A DNA stretch of 50,878 bases, from contig JAAFKB010000019.1 in assembly GCA_013299055.1 (NCBI GenBank), positions 1 to 50,878 of the forward strand, written 5' to 3'. Of the stretch, positions 1 through 9,011 are shown in pieces; the stretch's first letter is position 1, and each line of letters starts with the position of its first letter. The notes beneath the pieces are model-generated. The model saw only the letters and a program-made list of their open reading frames with translations. It made no database searches and was not told the origin of the DNA. The stretch comes from Sphaerotilus sp. (GTDB lineage: Bacteria > Pseudomonadota > Gammaproteobacteria > Burkholderiales > Burkholderiaceae_C). Position numbers and translations under genes: made by a program.

Positions 1-1
1 A

Positions 2-556
2 ATCGCCATCCTGAGCGCCAACTACATCGCCGCCCGGCTGGCCGACCACTACGACATCCACTTCAGCGGCGGCATCGACGGCGTGAAGGGCGGCGGCGTG
101 GCGCACGAGTGCATCCTCGACCTGCGTCCGCTGAAGGACTCATCGGGCATCAGCGCCGAGGATGTCGCCAAGCGCCTGATCGACTACGGCTTCCACGCCC
201 CGACGCTGAGCTTCCCCGTCGCGGGCACGCTGATGGTGGAGCCGACCGAGAGCGAGCCGCTGGTCGAGCTGGACCGCTTCTGCGACGCGATGATCGCCAT
301 CCGGGGCGAGATCGCGCGGGTCGAATCGGGCGAGTGGTCGCGCCAGGACAACCCGCTGGGCAACGCGCCGCACACCGCCGCCAGCCTGCTCACCCCCGAC
401 TGGACCCACGCCTACAGCCGCGAGACCGCCGCCTATCCGGTGTCTGCCCTGCGCCGCATGAAGTACTGGAGTCCGGTCGGGCGCGTGGACAATGTGCATG
501 GGGATCGGAACCTGTTCTGCTCGTGCCTGCCGGTCTCCGCCTTCGACCAGCCCTGA
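2..556 (+). CDS. gcvP: Glycine dehydrogenase (decarboxylating), P protein, C-terminal part
   Basis: This is the last ~184 residues of the PLP-dependent P protein of the glycine cleavage system, which decarboxylates glycine and passes the aminomethyl group to lipoyl-GcvH. The visible part begins in the conserved stretch [12 protein letters not shown] and runs through [11 protein letters not shown], the segment [20 protein letters not shown] and the C-terminal [16 protein letters not shown], all typical of GcvP. The start lies left of the window, and the family is usually about 950-970 residues. The gene is followed after 13 bases by threonine aldolase, which makes glycine, so the two may be co-transcribed. 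Identity is secure; only the 3' end can be judged. Confidence 0.96.
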   Translation: MAILSANYIAARLADHYDIHFSGGIDGVKGGGVAHECILDLRPLKDSSGISAEDVAKRLIDYGFHAPTLSFPVAGTLMVEPTESEPLVELDRFCDAMIAIRGEIARVESGEWSRQDNPLGNAPHTAASLLTPDWTHAYSRETAAYPVSALRRMKYWSPVGRVDNVHGDRNLFCSCLPVSAFDQP

Positions 557-569
557 TGGAGCCCTGCCC

Positions 570-1634
570 ATGACCCCAACGCCGCGCCAACACTTCGCCA
601 GCGACAACTACGCCGGCATGTGCCCGAACGCCGCGCGCTGGTTCATGGAGGCTCAGACCAGCGGCCACGAGCCGGCCTACGGCGACGACCGCTGGACGCA
701 GGAGGTCTCGGAGCGGCTGCGTGACCTGTTCCAGACCGACTGCGATGTCTACTTCGTGTTCAACGGCACGGCGGCGAATTCGCTCGCGCTGGCCTCGCTG
801 TGCCAGAGCTACCACGCGGTGATCTGCACCCCGGTGGCGCACATCGAGACGGACGAGTGCGGCGGACCGGAGTTCTTCTCCAATGGCTCCAAGCTGCTCA
901 CGGCCGAGTCGGAAAGCGCCCCAGCCAAGCTGGGCAAGCTCACGCCCGACGCCGTGGAAGCCCTCGTCACCAAGCGTAATGACCTGCACTACCCCAAGCC
1001 CAAGGTGGTGAGCCTCACGCAAGCAACGGAACTCGGCACCGTCTACAGCGTCGAGGAGGTCCGCGCCATCGCCGCGATTGCCAAGCGCCGCCACCTCAAG
1101 GTCCACATGGACGGCGCCCGCTTCGCCAACGCGGTGGCGTCACTGCGCTGCCACCCGAGCGACATCACCTGGCGGGCCGGGGTGGATGTGCTGTGTTTCG
1201 GCGGGACGAAAAACGGGCTGCCGATCGGCGAGGCGGTGGTGTTCTTCGACCGGGTGCTCTCGGAAGACTTCGCCTACCGCGTCAAGCAAGCCGGGCAGCT
1301 GGCGTCGAAGATGCGCTTCATCTCGGCGCCGTGGCTCGGCCTGCTCGAACACGACACCTGGCTGGTCAACGCCCGCCACGCCAACGCCATGGCGCAGCGC
1401 CTGTACGACGCGCTGGCGGGTGTGCCAGGGGTCGAGCGGCTGCACGCACCGCAGGCCAATGCCGTGTTCGCCCGACTCTCACCCAACGCCATCGCACGTG
1501 TGCAGGCCCAGGGCTGGCGCTTCTACCAGTTCATCGCAGGCGGTGGCTGCCGGTTCATGTGCGCGTGGGACACCACGCCGGAGTCGGTCGACGCCTTCGC
1601 TGCCGACATCGTGCGTGCCTGCGCGAGCGCCTGA
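570..1634 (+). CDS. ltaE: Low-specificity L-threonine aldolase
   Basis: PLP enzyme that cleaves L-threonine or L-allo-threonine to glycine and acetaldehyde. The 354-residue product begins HFASDNYAGMCPNA and carries the fold-type I signatures NGTAANSLAL (~residue 70), HMDGARFANA with the PLP-binding Asp, and CFGGTKNG with the Schiff-base lysine near residue 213. An upstream in-frame ATG at 492 lies inside gcvP. ATG 570 is preferred because GGAG lies eight bases before it and the family similarity starts there. Its position after gcvP suggests linked glycine metabolism. The subtype (L- versus L-allo-specificity) cannot be decided from sequence alone. Confidence 0.93.
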   Translation: MTPTPRQHFASDNYAGMCPNAARWFMEAQTSGHEPAYGDDRWTQEVSERLRDLFQTDCDVYFVFNGTAANSLALASLCQSYHAVICTPVAHIETDECGGPEFFSNGSKLLTAESESAPAKLGKLTPDAVEALVTKRNDLHYPKPKVVSLTQATELGTVYSVEEVRAIAAIAKRRHLKVHMDGARFANAVASLRCHPSDITWRAGVDVLCFGGTKNGLPIGEAVVFFDRVLSEDFAYRVKQAGQLASKMRFISAPWLGLLEHDTWLVNARHANAMAQRLYDALAGVPGVERLHAPQANAVFARLSPNAIARVQAQGWRFYQFIAGGGCRFMCAWDTTPESVDAFAADIVRACASA

Positions 1635-1663
1635 GTACACCCGCCCTTTCTCCAAGGACCACC

Positions 1664-2362
1664 ATGACTGCTCGCCTGCTGCAGAGCCTGCCGGACACCG
1701 GCGCACCCGCCCAACTCTTCATCCTGCTGCACGGCGTCGGCGCCTCGGCCGACGACCTCGTGCCACTGGCCCAGGCGCTGCGCCAGGCGTTCCCGCAGGC
1801 CGCATTGCTGCTGCCAGACGGATTCGAGGCGTTCGACGCAGCCCCCACCGCACAAGGGCGGCAATGGTTCTCCATCGCCGGGGTGACGGAGGACAACCGG
1901 GCCGAGCGTGTGCAGGCCGTGGTGCCGACGTTCACCGCGTGGGTGCGCGGCCACCAGGAGCGGCTGGGTGTCGGCCCGGCGGCCACGGCGCTGGTGGGCT
2001 TCTCGCAGGGCGGCATCGTGGCGCTCGAAACCGCCGTGGCAGAGCCAGAACTGGTCGGGCGCGTGCTCGCCTTCTCCAGCCGCTTCGCGCAGCTGCCCGA
2101 GGCCGTGCCACCACGGACCACCTTCCACTTGTTCCACGGCGGCCAGGACACGGTCATCCCCGCGCAGCACGCCACGGCGGCCTTCGAGCATGTCGCCGCC
2201 CTCGACGGTGGTGACGCCACACTCGACATCGCCGACACCGTGGGCCACGCGCTGCACCCGTCGCTGCTGGAGCGGGCCGTGTTCCGCCTGACCCACCATG
2301 TGCCGCCGCGCCTCTGGCGCGAGGCGATGAGCCTGGCTGCAGCGCCAGGACACACCCCCTGA
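1664..2362 (+). CDS. ypfH: Serine esterase / phospholipase-carboxylesterase family (YpfH-like)
   Basis: Cytosolic alpha/beta hydrolase of 232 residues, the same length as E. coli YpfH. It has the oxyanion motif ILLHGVG, the nucleophile elbow GFSQGG (Ser114), an acid residue in GGQDTVIP and a histidine in VGHALHP, giving a complete catalytic triad. ATG 1664 has AAGGA seven bases upstream; the reading frame is open well upstream inside ltaE, but that extension has no family match. The gene follows ltaE by 29 bases. It is an esterase by family; the physiological substrate is unknown. Confidence 0.85.
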   Translation: MTARLLQSLPDTGAPAQLFILLHGVGASADDLVPLAQALRQAFPQAALLLPDGFEAFDAAPTAQGRQWFSIAGVTEDNRAERVQAVVPTFTAWVRGHQERLGVGPAATALVGFSQGGIVALETAVAEPELVGRVLAFSSRFAQLPEAVPPRTTFHLFHGGQDTVIPAQHATAAFEHVAALDGGDATLDIADTVGHALHPSLLERAVFRLTHHVPPRLWREAMSLAAAPGHTP

Positions 2363-2464
2363 CCCGGCGAAAACTGCACATCAATCGGGACTGAATTTCG
2401 GGGATTGCACGGGGAGGACTGACGCGACAGTGCGGACTTGCCACCGCCACTTTGCACGCCGTCC

Positions 2465-3265
2465 ATGCCGTCCCTGCCAACCCTCCCCCCGTCCGACCGC
2501 GATGTTCCGCCGCCGTCGCCCCGCGCCGAACCGCTGGACGGCGGACCTCGCATGATGGTGGCCGAGGTGGTGCCGGTCTGGCAGCGCCATGTCGAGGCTG
2601 CGCGACAGGCCATGGAACAGGGCATCGGCGACCTGCTGGCGTCGTTCTCGCGCCTGTGCGACGGGGTGACGCAGGTCAGCCAGCGGCCGCTGGGCGCCCA
2701 TCTGGCACGGGGGGCCGGCGAGGCCCAGGAGCCAGACCAGATCCTGAACCGCCTGGTCAACAGCACCGATGTGACCCACCAGCGACGCGAGCAGCTCCTG
2801 GCGCAGCTGGCAGAGTCGCTGGTGCAGCTCGACGCCCTCGACACGACGCTGCGCGACCATCTGCCCGGCGAGGCACCACTGCTGCAGCAACTCGATGAAC
2901 GCCGCACTGCCCTGTCGGCGCTGGCCAGGCAAGTCGCCGCCGACACCCGCCAGGACCACACCCGCCAGGACCAGGCGCTCGCCGAGGCCCGCCAGTCCTT
3001 GCGCGCACTGGACGGCGCGTCGACACCGGGTACCCGGACCGAACAGGATCTGGAGCGGGTGCTCCTGGGCATGCAGTTCCCTGACCGCCTCAGCCAGACA
3101 CTGTCCCATCTCGCCCGCGACATGCAGCGGTTCACCGACTGGATGCGCGACCACGAACACGCCAGCCCCACGGATGCCGCGCACTGGCTGGCCGAGCTGG
3201 AGCGCGCCCACACCCTGCAGGACCAGCGCGCGCACCCTCAGAGCGGCACGGTCGAGTACTTCTGA
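2465..3265 (+). CDS. Chemotaxis-associated coiled-coil protein (MCP/CheZ-like), function unknown
   Basis: A hydrophilic, mostly alpha-helical protein of ~266 residues with no signal peptide or membrane span. Two features recall the small chemotaxis accessory proteins: the segment LLGMQFPDRLSQTLSHL, like the LQFQDRVSQ helix of CheZ and short MCP-like proteins, and a C-terminal acidic-aromatic tail (VEYF) of the sort that docks to a receiver. A receiver-domain gene follows 28 bases downstream and cheW lies ~1.7 kb away, which supports this reading. The start is uncertain: ATG 2465 lacks a clear Shine-Dalgarno, while TTG 2438 is in frame and GGGGAGGA lies 20 bases before it. I do not recognise a named family. 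Confidence 0.6.
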   Translation: MPSLPTLPPSDRDVPPPSPRAEPLDGGPRMMVAEVVPVWQRHVEAARQAMEQGIGDLLASFSRLCDGVTQVSQRPLGAHLARGAGEAQEPDQILNRLVNSTDVTHQRREQLLAQLAESLVQLDALDTTLRDHLPGEAPLLQQLDERRTALSALARQVAADTRQDHTRQDQALAEARQSLRALDGASTPGTRTEQDLERVLLGMQFPDRLSQTLSHLARDMQRFTDWMRDHEHASPTDAAHWLAELERAHTLQDQRAHPQSGTVEYF

Positions 3266-3293
3266 AACCTGCCGACCATACCGAGGTGTGCCC

Positions 3294-3707
3294 ATGATCC
3301 CGCACCCGTCCTTCGACACACGCACCGCACCATCCGTAGTGGCCGGCAAGACCGTCCTGGTCGTTGCCGATTCGGACAGCTTGCGCACCGTCATCAAGCT
3401 GACGCTGCGGACAGCGGGCTACACGGTGGTGGAGGCTGTCGATGGCGAGGACGCCATGGCGTTGCTCGATGCCCATCCCGCCGCGCTCATCGTCTGTGAC
3501 CTCCACTTGGCACGCATGGAAGGGCTGTGCTTCGCACGACACGTCAAGGCCATGGCACGACACCGCTTCACGCCGATCCTGATGCTCACCGCACAGTCGC
3601 AGGCGTCGAGGAAGGCCGAGGGCCGTGCCGCGGGTGTGCGGGCCTGGATCACCAGACCCTTCCAGCCATCGCAGCTGGTGGACGCAGCCGCACGCCTGTG
3701 CCCCTGA
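3294..3707 (+). CDS. Single-domain response regulator with degenerate receiver
   Basis: CheY-like protein of 137 residues: a receiver domain only, with ~17 extra N-terminal residues and no output domain. The phosphoacceptor Asp69 (VCDLHL) and the switch Thr99 (MLTA) are present. The acidic pair at the start of the domain reads A25-D26 instead of D-D, and the usual K-P is R121-P122. ATG 3294 has GAGGTG five bases upstream; the longer open frame overlaps the previous gene and is ignored. The gene is next to a chemotaxis-like coiled-coil protein and near cheW. Its kinase and target are unknown. Low or altered phosphorylation is an inference from the changed residues. Confidence 0.85.
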   Translation: MIPHPSFDTRTAPSVVAGKTVLVVADSDSLRTVIKLTLRTAGYTVVEAVDGEDAMALLDAHPAALIVCDLHLARMEGLCFARHVKAMARHRFTPILMLTAQSQASRKAEGRAAGVRAWITRPFQPSQLVDAAARLCP

Positions 3708-3724
3708 GCGTCCGTCGGGAAGCC

Positions 3725-4828
3725 TCAGGCCACCACCGCACCCGGCAAGGGCGGGCGCGGCAATGTCACATCGCCGCACTGCGCCCGATGGCGCAGGACA
3801 TGGTCCATCACCACCAGCGCCAGCATCGCCTCGGCGATCGGCGTGGCGCGGATGCCGACGCAGGGGTCGTGGCGCCCGAAGGTCTCCACCGTGGCCGGCT
3901 CGCCGGCACGGTTGATGGAGTCACGCGGCGTGCGGATCGAGCTGGTGGGCTTGATGGCGATCGACACCACCAGATCCTGTCCGGTGGAGAGGCCACCCAG
4001 CACGCCGCCGGCATGGTTGCTGCGGAAGCCGGTGGGGGTCATCTCGTCGCCGTGCTCGGTGCCGCGCTGGGCAACCGAGGCGAAGCCGGCGCCGATCTCC
4101 ACGCCCTTGACCGCGTTGATGCCCATCATCGCGTAGGCCACGTCCGCGTCCAGCTTGTCGAACAGCGGATCGCCCAGCCCGACCGGCATGCCGCGGGCCA
4201 CCACCTGGATGCGCGCGCCGCAGGAATCCCCGGCGCGGCGCAGGTCGTCCATGTAGGTTTCCAGTGCCGCGAGCCGCGAGGTGCCAGGGGCGAAGAAGGG
4301 ATTCTGCGCAATCTGCGTCTCGTCCTCGAAGGGGATCTCGATCGGGCCGAGCTGGCCCATCCAGCCGAGGAAGGTGGTGCCGTGCTGCGCCTGGAGCCAT
4401 TTCTTGGCGACGGCACCGGCGGCCACCATCGGCGCCGTCAGTCGCGCCGACGACCGGCCGCCGCCACGCGGGTCGCGCAAGCCGTACTTGCGCCAGTAGG
4501 TGTAGTCGGCGTGGCCGGGACGGAAGGTGTCGAGGATGTTGCCGTAGTCCTTGCTGCGCTGGTCGGTGTTGCGGATCAGCAGGCAGATCGGCGTGCCGGT
4601 GGTCTGGCCCTCGTAGACGCCGGAGAGGATCTCGACCTGGTCGGGCTCGTTGCGCTGGGTGACGTGGCGGCTGGTGCCGGGGCGGCGGCGGTCGAGGTCG
4701 GGCTGGATGTCGGCCTCGGACAGCGCCAGCCCCGGGGGGCAGCCGTCGATGACGCAGCCGATGGCCGGGCCGTGGCTTTCGCCGAAGTTGGTGACGCGGA
4801 ACAGGAGGCCGAAGGTGCTGCCAGACAT
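3725..4828 (-). CDS. aroC: Chorismate synthase
   Basis: Final enzyme of the shikimate pathway: it converts 5-enolpyruvylshikimate-3-phosphate to chorismate using reduced FMN. The 367-residue product has all three family signatures: [18 protein letters not shown] near the N terminus, the central [20 protein letters not shown], and [17 protein letters not shown] with [10 protein letters not shown] near the C terminus. ATG 4828 is chosen because the canonical start is MSGSTFG; the frame stays open 50 codons upstream without family similarity. The gene is convergent with the receiver gene (17 bases apart) and divergent from cheW. It is a housekeeping gene that splits the chemotaxis-like genes on either side. 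Confidence 0.97.
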   Translation of the reverse strand: MSGSTFGLLFRVTNFGESHGPAIGCVIDGCPPGLALSEADIQPDLDRRRPGTSRHVTQRNEPDQVEILSGVYEGQTTGTPICLLIRNTDQRSKDYGNILDTFRPGHADYTYWRKYGLRDPRGGGRSSARLTAPMVAAGAVAKKWLQAQHGTTFLGWMGQLGPIEIPFEDETQIAQNPFFAPGTSRLAALETYMDDLRRAGDSCGARIQVVARGMPVGLGDPLFDKLDADVAYAMMGINAVKGVEIGAGFASVAQRGTEHGDEMTPTGFRSNHAGGVLGGLSTGQDLVVSIAIKPTSSIRTPRDSINRAGEPATVETFGRHDPCVGIRATPIAEAMLALVVMDHVLRHRAQCGDVTLPRPPLPGAVVA

Positions 4829-4999
4829 GGTGCGGATGGAAAAGGACGGGGACAGGGACAGGGCGGAGAGGAACGCGCAGCGTGCTGGCGCATTGTAGGC
4901 GGCCGATGGCGTGGAACTGGGCCCTCTATGTCCGGCTGCTTCGCCCATCGGCGACCAACGCGCTCGGGACAATTCCCCCATGGCACATCAAGGATTCCG

Positions 5000-5563
5000 A
5001 TGAGCACGGCACTCACCCACCCGGCCCCCCGGTCGTCCAGCAGCGGCGGCAGCCACACCCCGCCATCCAGCTCTGGACAGGGACACGAGATGGAGCCGAC
5101 GTCCCATCTGCGCGGCGAGTACCTGACCTTCCGGCTCGGGCAGGAGGAGTACGGCATCGACATCCTGAAAGTGCAGGAAATTCGCTCCTACGAGGCCCCG
5201 ACCCGCATCGCCAACGCAGCCATGTGCTTCAAGGGCGTGGTGAACTTGCGGGGCATCATCGTGCCGATCGTCGATCTGCGCATCAAGTTCGGCTGTGCAT
5301 CCGCGGACTACAACCAGTTCACGGTGGTGGTGGTGCTCAACATCCGCGGGCGGGTGGTCGGCGCAGTCGTGGACTCGGTGTCGGATGTGCTGGAGCTGCC
5401 TGGCGAGGCCGTGCGCCCCGCCCCGGACATGGACACCCGCGACGACACCCGCTACATCACCGGCATCGCCAGCCTGCAAGAACGCATGCTCATCCTGCTC
5501 GACATCGAATACCTCATGGGCAGCGCAGACCTCGGACTTGGCCCGTCCGCTCACGCGGCCTGA
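5000..5563 (+). CDS. cheW: Chemotaxis coupling protein CheW
   Basis: CheW scaffold that couples chemoreceptors to the CheA kinase in the cytoplasmic arrays. The 187-residue product has a Ser/Gly/Pro-rich N-terminal extension of ~35 residues, then a full CheW domain: [38 protein letters not shown] and [23 protein letters not shown] 5000 has AAGGA five bases upstream. It stands alone, with no cheA, mcp or cheR in the window, and ends before a strong terminator. It may serve a chemotaxis or Pil-Chp type pathway encoded elsewhere. The N-terminal extension is longer than in E. coli CheW. Confidence 0.92.
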   Translation: MSTALTHPAPRSSSSGGSHTPPSSSGQGHEMEPTSHLRGEYLTFRLGQEEYGIDILKVQEIRSYEAPTRIANAAMCFKGVVNLRGIIVPIVDLRIKFGCASADYNQFTVVVVLNIRGRVVGAVVDSVSDVLELPGEAVRPAPDMDTRDDTRYITGIASLQERMLILLDIEYLMGSADLGLGPSAHAA

Positions 5564-5616
5564 GCCGGATCGGCGTCACAAGATTCCAGCCGCGAGTCCA
5601 GACATGGCTCGTTTCA

Positions 5617-5649
5617 GGCACGTTACCTTAAGGGTAACGTGCCTTTTTT
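5617..5649 (+). terminator. Rho-independent terminator after cheW
   Basis: A perfect 11-bp stem (GGCACGTTACC with GGTAACGTGCC) encloses a 5-base loop and is followed directly by six T residues. It lies 54 bases after the cheW stop codon. It is the clearest intrinsic terminator in the window. Confidence 0.88.
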
Positions 5650-5731
5650 ATGGCATTGTCCACCCAAAATACAATTTGTTACCAATCAGCCGCCCGACGG
5701 GGGCAACGGCTGCACCAGGACGCACTGCACC

Positions 5732-6307
5732 ATGACCCAGCCTCTTCGCTCCATCCGACACCACTCCATCCGGACCCGCCTCGTCCTGGGCACCTTGCTG
5801 CCCATGGGGCTGGCTGGCATCGCGCTGGGGCTGTCATGGCTGCCACACCCGGGAGGCGGACCGGCACGCGCGCTGCTCTCGGCAGCCCTGATGCTGGCAG
5901 CCGTCGGCTGTGCATTGGCGCTGGCGCATCAGAACGCACGGGCCGTGACACAGCCGCTGCACGACGCCCGTGACATCGCCCTCGGGCTGGCACTGGGGCA
6001 GTACGACCGCCGGGTGCGCGTCGAACGGCTGGACGAGACCGGCGAGCTGCTGGTGGCGCTGGCGTCGCTAGGAGACTATCTGGCGGTGGTGCTGCCAGAA
6101 GAGCCGGGCGACGCCCCACGAAGCCGGAACCCGCGCAGTCTGGTGGTCGATGTCAATCCGCTGGAACGCATCGTGCAGGAGTTGCGCACGACGGACGCAG
6201 GCAGCGCCCCGGACGAGGATGCACCGCTGCCCGCAGTGCAGCCGACTGGCAAGGCCGTGCCAGACATCCGCTCGCCGCAGCTGCGCCTGGTACCCGGTCA
6301 GGCCTGA
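5732..6307 (+). CDS. Membrane-anchored HAMP-domain protein without output domain
   Basis: A 191-residue protein with two membrane spans (about residues 17-37 and 46-68), only a few residues between them, and a HAMP-like segment directly after the second (TQPLHDARDIALGLALGQYD to about residue 115). The remaining ~75 residues are Pro/Asp-rich and probably disordered; there is no methyl-accepting, kinase or cyclase domain. ATG 5732 is preferred because GTG 5639 lies within the cheW terminator. Its 3' end overlaps the convergent CBS gene by 10 bases. It sits with cheW and receiver genes, so a signalling role is plausible but unproven. No named family is recognised. Confidence 0.7.
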   Translation: MTQPLRSIRHHSIRTRLVLGTLLPMGLAGIALGLSWLPHPGGGPARALLSAALMLAAVGCALALAHQNARAVTQPLHDARDIALGLALGQYDRRVRVERLDETGELLVALASLGDYLAVVLPEEPGDAPRSRNPRSLVVDVNPLERIVQELRTTDAGSAPDEDAPLPAVQPTGKAVPDIRSPQLRLVPGQA

Positions 6308-6780
6308 GCGTTGCTGCTGGCGGCTGCCGGGTCGGACTCGGCCGCCTCCGAGGGCCAGTCGCGGATGTAGGCCTTGAGCATGCGGTTCTCGAAGTCCTGG
6401 CTGTCCACCACGGCCTTGGCCACGTCGTAGAACGAGATCACGCCCATCAGCATGTGGCCGCTCATCACCGGCATGTAGCGGGCGTGGCGCTCCAGCATCA
6501 TGCGGCGCACCTCGTCGATGGCGGTCTCGGGCGAGCACGTCAGCGGCTCGGCGTCCATCACGCCGCTGACCTGCAGTGCGCCCAGCGTGCCGCCGTTGCG
6601 CACGACGGCCTGGATGACTTCACGGAAGGTGAGCATGCCGACGAGGTGGCCGTGGGACATCACCACCAGGGAGCCGATGTCGCGCTCGGCCATCAGGTTG
6701 ACGGCGTCGGCCAGCGCGTGGTCCGGGTTGGCGGTGTAGAGCGTGTTGCCCTTGACTCGCAGGATGTCGCTGACTTGCAT
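6298..6780 (-). CDS. CBS-domain pair protein
   Basis: A soluble protein of 160 residues made of two CBS motifs (about residues 5-60 and 75-130): DILRVKGNTLYTANPDHALADAV, then IGSLVVMSHGHLVGMLTFREV, then the second repeat ending MLMGVISFYDVAKAVV. CBS pairs usually bind adenosyl nucleotides and regulate a partner. No partner domain is fused here, and the short C-terminal tail is Ala/Ser-rich. ATG 6780 begins MQVSDILR, with AGAGG about nine bases upstream. It is divergent from the O-acetylhomoserine sulfhydrylase gene across 84 bases. Ligand and partner are unknown. Confidence 0.88.
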   Translation of the reverse strand: MQVSDILRVKGNTLYTANPDHALADAVNLMAERDIGSLVVMSHGHLVGMLTFREVIQAVVRNGGTLGALQVSGVMDAEPLTCSPETAIDEVRRMMLERHARYMPVMSGHMLMGVISFYDVAKAVVDSQDFENRMLKAYIRDWPSEAAESDPAAASSNAQA

Positions 6781-6864
6781 GTTGGCTGGCCTCTTGGGAA
6801 AACGGGAGTTGTTGCGCCAATATAGCCCACAATGCGCGCAAATATCACCCTGAGGAGCCCCTCG

Positions 6865-8175
6865 ATGGCTGGAGCCGCCGCCCCCGGATTCGACACCCTC
6901 GCCCTGCACGCCGGCAGCGCCCCCGACCCGAGCACCGGCGCGCGCGCCGTCCCGCTGCACCTGAGCACCTCCTTCGTCTTCGACTCGGCCGAGCACGCCG
7001 CCTCGCTGTTCAACCTGGAGCGCGCCGGCCACGTCTACAGCCGACTGTCCAACCCGACCACCGCCGTGCTGGAGGAGCGCATCGCCGCGCTCGACTGCGG
7101 GGTCGGCGCGCTGGCCACCGCGAGCGGACAGGCCGCGCTGGTGCTGGCGATCACGACGCTGGCCGGCACCGGAGACCACATCGTCGCCAGCAGCGCGCTC
7201 TACGGCGGCTCGCACAACCTGTTGCACTACACGCTGCCGCGCCTGGGCATCCGCACCACGTTCGTGCGGCCTGGCGACCACGACGGCTGGCGCGCTGCGA
7301 TCCGGCCGGAAACGAAGCTGCTGTTCGGCGAGACGCTGGGCAATCCCGGGCTGGACGTGCTGGACATCCCCGCGCTGGCACAGCTCGGCCGCGACCACGG
7401 CCTGCCGCTGCTGGTGGACGCCACGCTGACGACACCGTGGCTGCAGCGCCCGCTGGATCTCGGCGCTGCGCTGGTGCTGCACTCGGCGACCAAGTTCCTC
7501 TGCGGGCATGGCACGGTCGTGGGCGGGCTGCTGGTGGACGGCGGCAACTTCGACTGGGAGTCTGCCCACGCGCAGCACGGCCGTGGCGCCACGCTGTGCA
7601 CCCCTTACGACGGCTTCCACGGCATGGTGTTCACCGAGGAAAGTTCCGTCGGCGCCTTCGGGCTGCGGGCGCGGCGCGAGGGTCTGCGGGATCTGGGCGC
7701 CTGCATGAGTCCGCACACCGCGTGGCTCATCCTCCAAGGCATCGAGACGCTGCCGCTGCGCATGGCCCGGCACGTCGAGAACACCCAGCGCATCGTCGAG
7801 TTCCTCGCCACCCAGCCGCTGGTCGGTCGCATCCGCCATCCCGCGCGGCCAGACCACCCGGACCACACCCTCGCCCAGCGGCTGCTGCCGAAGGGCTGCG
7901 GCGCCGTGTTCAGCTTCGACCTGCAGGGCACGCGGGCGCAGGGGCGGGTCTTCATCGAGGCGCTGGAGCTGTTCTCGCACCTGGCCAACGTGGGCGACGC
8001 GCGCTCGCTGGTGATCCACCCGGCCTCGACCACGCATTTCCGCATGGACGACGCCGCGCTGGCGGCAGCCGGCATCGGACCGGGCACGGTCCGGCTGTCG
8101 GTCGGCCTGGAAGACCCGGCCGACCTGATCGACGACCTGCAGCGTGCGCTCAAGGCCGCACAGAAAGCCGCGTGA
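6865..8175 (+). CDS. metY: O-acetylhomoserine sulfhydrylase (Cys/Met metabolism PLP enzyme)
   Basis: PLP-dependent gamma-replacement enzyme of the Cys/Met metabolism family, 436 residues, which makes homocysteine from O-acetylhomoserine and sulfide. Visible motifs are GFDTLALHAG, the SRLSNPT active-site segment, ASGQAAL, and the PLP lysine in HSATKFLCGHG near residue 210, followed by GTVRLSVGLED at the C terminus. ATG 6865 has GAGGAG seven bases upstream; ATG 6832 is a weaker alternative. The next gene starts at or just after its stop codon, so the two are probably co-transcribed. Related family members (cystathionine gamma-synthase, MetZ) are possible; the length favours the sulfhydrylase. 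Confidence 0.87.
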   Translation: MAGAAAPGFDTLALHAGSAPDPSTGARAVPLHLSTSFVFDSAEHAASLFNLERAGHVYSRLSNPTTAVLEERIAALDCGVGALATASGQAALVLAITTLAGTGDHIVASSALYGGSHNLLHYTLPRLGIRTTFVRPGDHDGWRAAIRPETKLLFGETLGNPGLDVLDIPALAQLGRDHGLPLLVDATLTTPWLQRPLDLGAALVLHSATKFLCGHGTVVGGLLVDGGNFDWESAHAQHGRGATLCTPYDGFHGMVFTEESSVGAFGLRARREGLRDLGACMSPHTAWLILQGIETLPLRMARHVENTQRIVEFLATQPLVGRIRHPARPDHPDHTLAQRLLPKGCGAVFSFDLQGTRAQGRVFIEALELFSHLANVGDARSLVIHPASTTHFRMDDAALAAAGIGPGTVRLSVGLEDPADLIDDLQRALKAAQKAA

Positions 8176-8180
8176 TCGCC

Positions 8181-9011
8181 ATGGCCTCTCCTGCCCCCAC
8201 CAGCCTGTACGCCTACACCGGCGGCCGGCCCTTCGACGCATCGCGGCCCTGCGTCGTCTTCGTCCACGGCGCACTCAACGACCACAGCGTCTGGACGCTG
8301 GCGGCGCGCTGGTGCGCCCACCACGGCCACAGCGTGCTCGCCGTCGATCTGCCCGGACATGGCCGCAGCGCCGGGCCCGCACTGCCGGATGTCGAGTCGA
8401 TGGCCGATGCCGTGCTGGCGCTGCTGGCCGAGCACGGGGTGCAGCAGGCGGCGCTGGTCGGACACAGCATGGGCTCGCTGATCGCACTCGAAGCGGCCAG
8501 CCGTGCTGCGCCGGGTCTCGTCAGCCACCTGGTCATGGTCGGCACCGCCTACCCGATGCGCGTCTCGGCGGTGCTGCTGGACACCGCCGCCCGGTACCCG
8601 CTGGCCGCGATCGACCAGGTGGTGGCGTTCTCCCACGCCACGCTGGCCGCCAAGCCCTCCTACCCCGGCCCCGGTGCGTGGCTGCACGGGAGCAGCCGCG
8701 CCCTGATGCGGCAGGTACTGGCCCGTGGCGAGGGTGTGGCTGGCGTGGTGCACAACCTCTTCCACCACGATTTCAGCGCATGCGACCGCTACGCCCACGG
8801 CCTGGAGGCGGCCACCCGCGTGCGCGGCCTGTCCGGCCTGCGCAGCCGCCTCATCCTCGGCGGCCGCGACCGGATGACGCTGCCCCGCCACGCCGACGCG
8901 CTGGCCGACACGCTGGGCGCCACGGTCCACACGCTGCCGCAGGCCGGCCACGCGCTGATGCAGGAAGACCCGGACGGTCTGCTCGGCGCACTGCGCCAGG
9001 CGCTGGCCTGA
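8181..9011 (+). CDS. Alpha/beta-fold hydrolase
   Basis: A cytosolic alpha/beta hydrolase of 276 residues. It has the oxyanion HGALNDHSVW, the DLPGHGRS motif, the nucleophile elbow GHSMGS (Ser96), an acid in LGGRDRMTLP and the catalytic histidine in QAGHALMQED. A GTG at 8172, overlapping the stop of the sulfhydrylase gene as GTGA, is an alternative start that would add three residues and imply translational coupling. ATG 8181 is given here. It could act as a thioesterase, esterase or homoserine acyl-transfer partner, but nothing in the sequence settles the substrate. Its stop codon directly abuts the stop of the convergent yihY-like gene. Confidence 0.85.
   Translation: MASPAPTSLYAYTGGRPFDASRPCVVFVHGALNDHSVWTLAARWCAHHGHSVLAVDLPGHGRSAGPALPDVESMADAVLALLAEHGVQQAALVGHSMGSLIALEAASRAAPGLVSHLVMVGTAYPMRVSAVLLDTAARYPLAAIDQVVAFSHATLAAKPSYPGPGAWLHGSSRALMRQVLARGEGVAGVVHNLFHHDFSACDRYAHGLEAATRVRGLSGLRSRLILGGRDRMTLPRHADALADTLGATVHTLPQAGHALMQEDPDGLLGALRQALA

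Noticed and set aside
4980..5003. Tiny seven-codon open frame (MAHQGFR) whose stop overlaps the cheW start
   Set aside because: It could be read as a leader peptide, but such overlaps occur by chance, there is no regulatory structure nearby and no Shine-Dalgarno for it.
6781..6864. Divergent promoter pair between the CBS gene and the sulfhydrylase gene
   Set aside because: TATATT-like sequences are present, but no convincing -35 elements at correct spacing can be seen on either strand.
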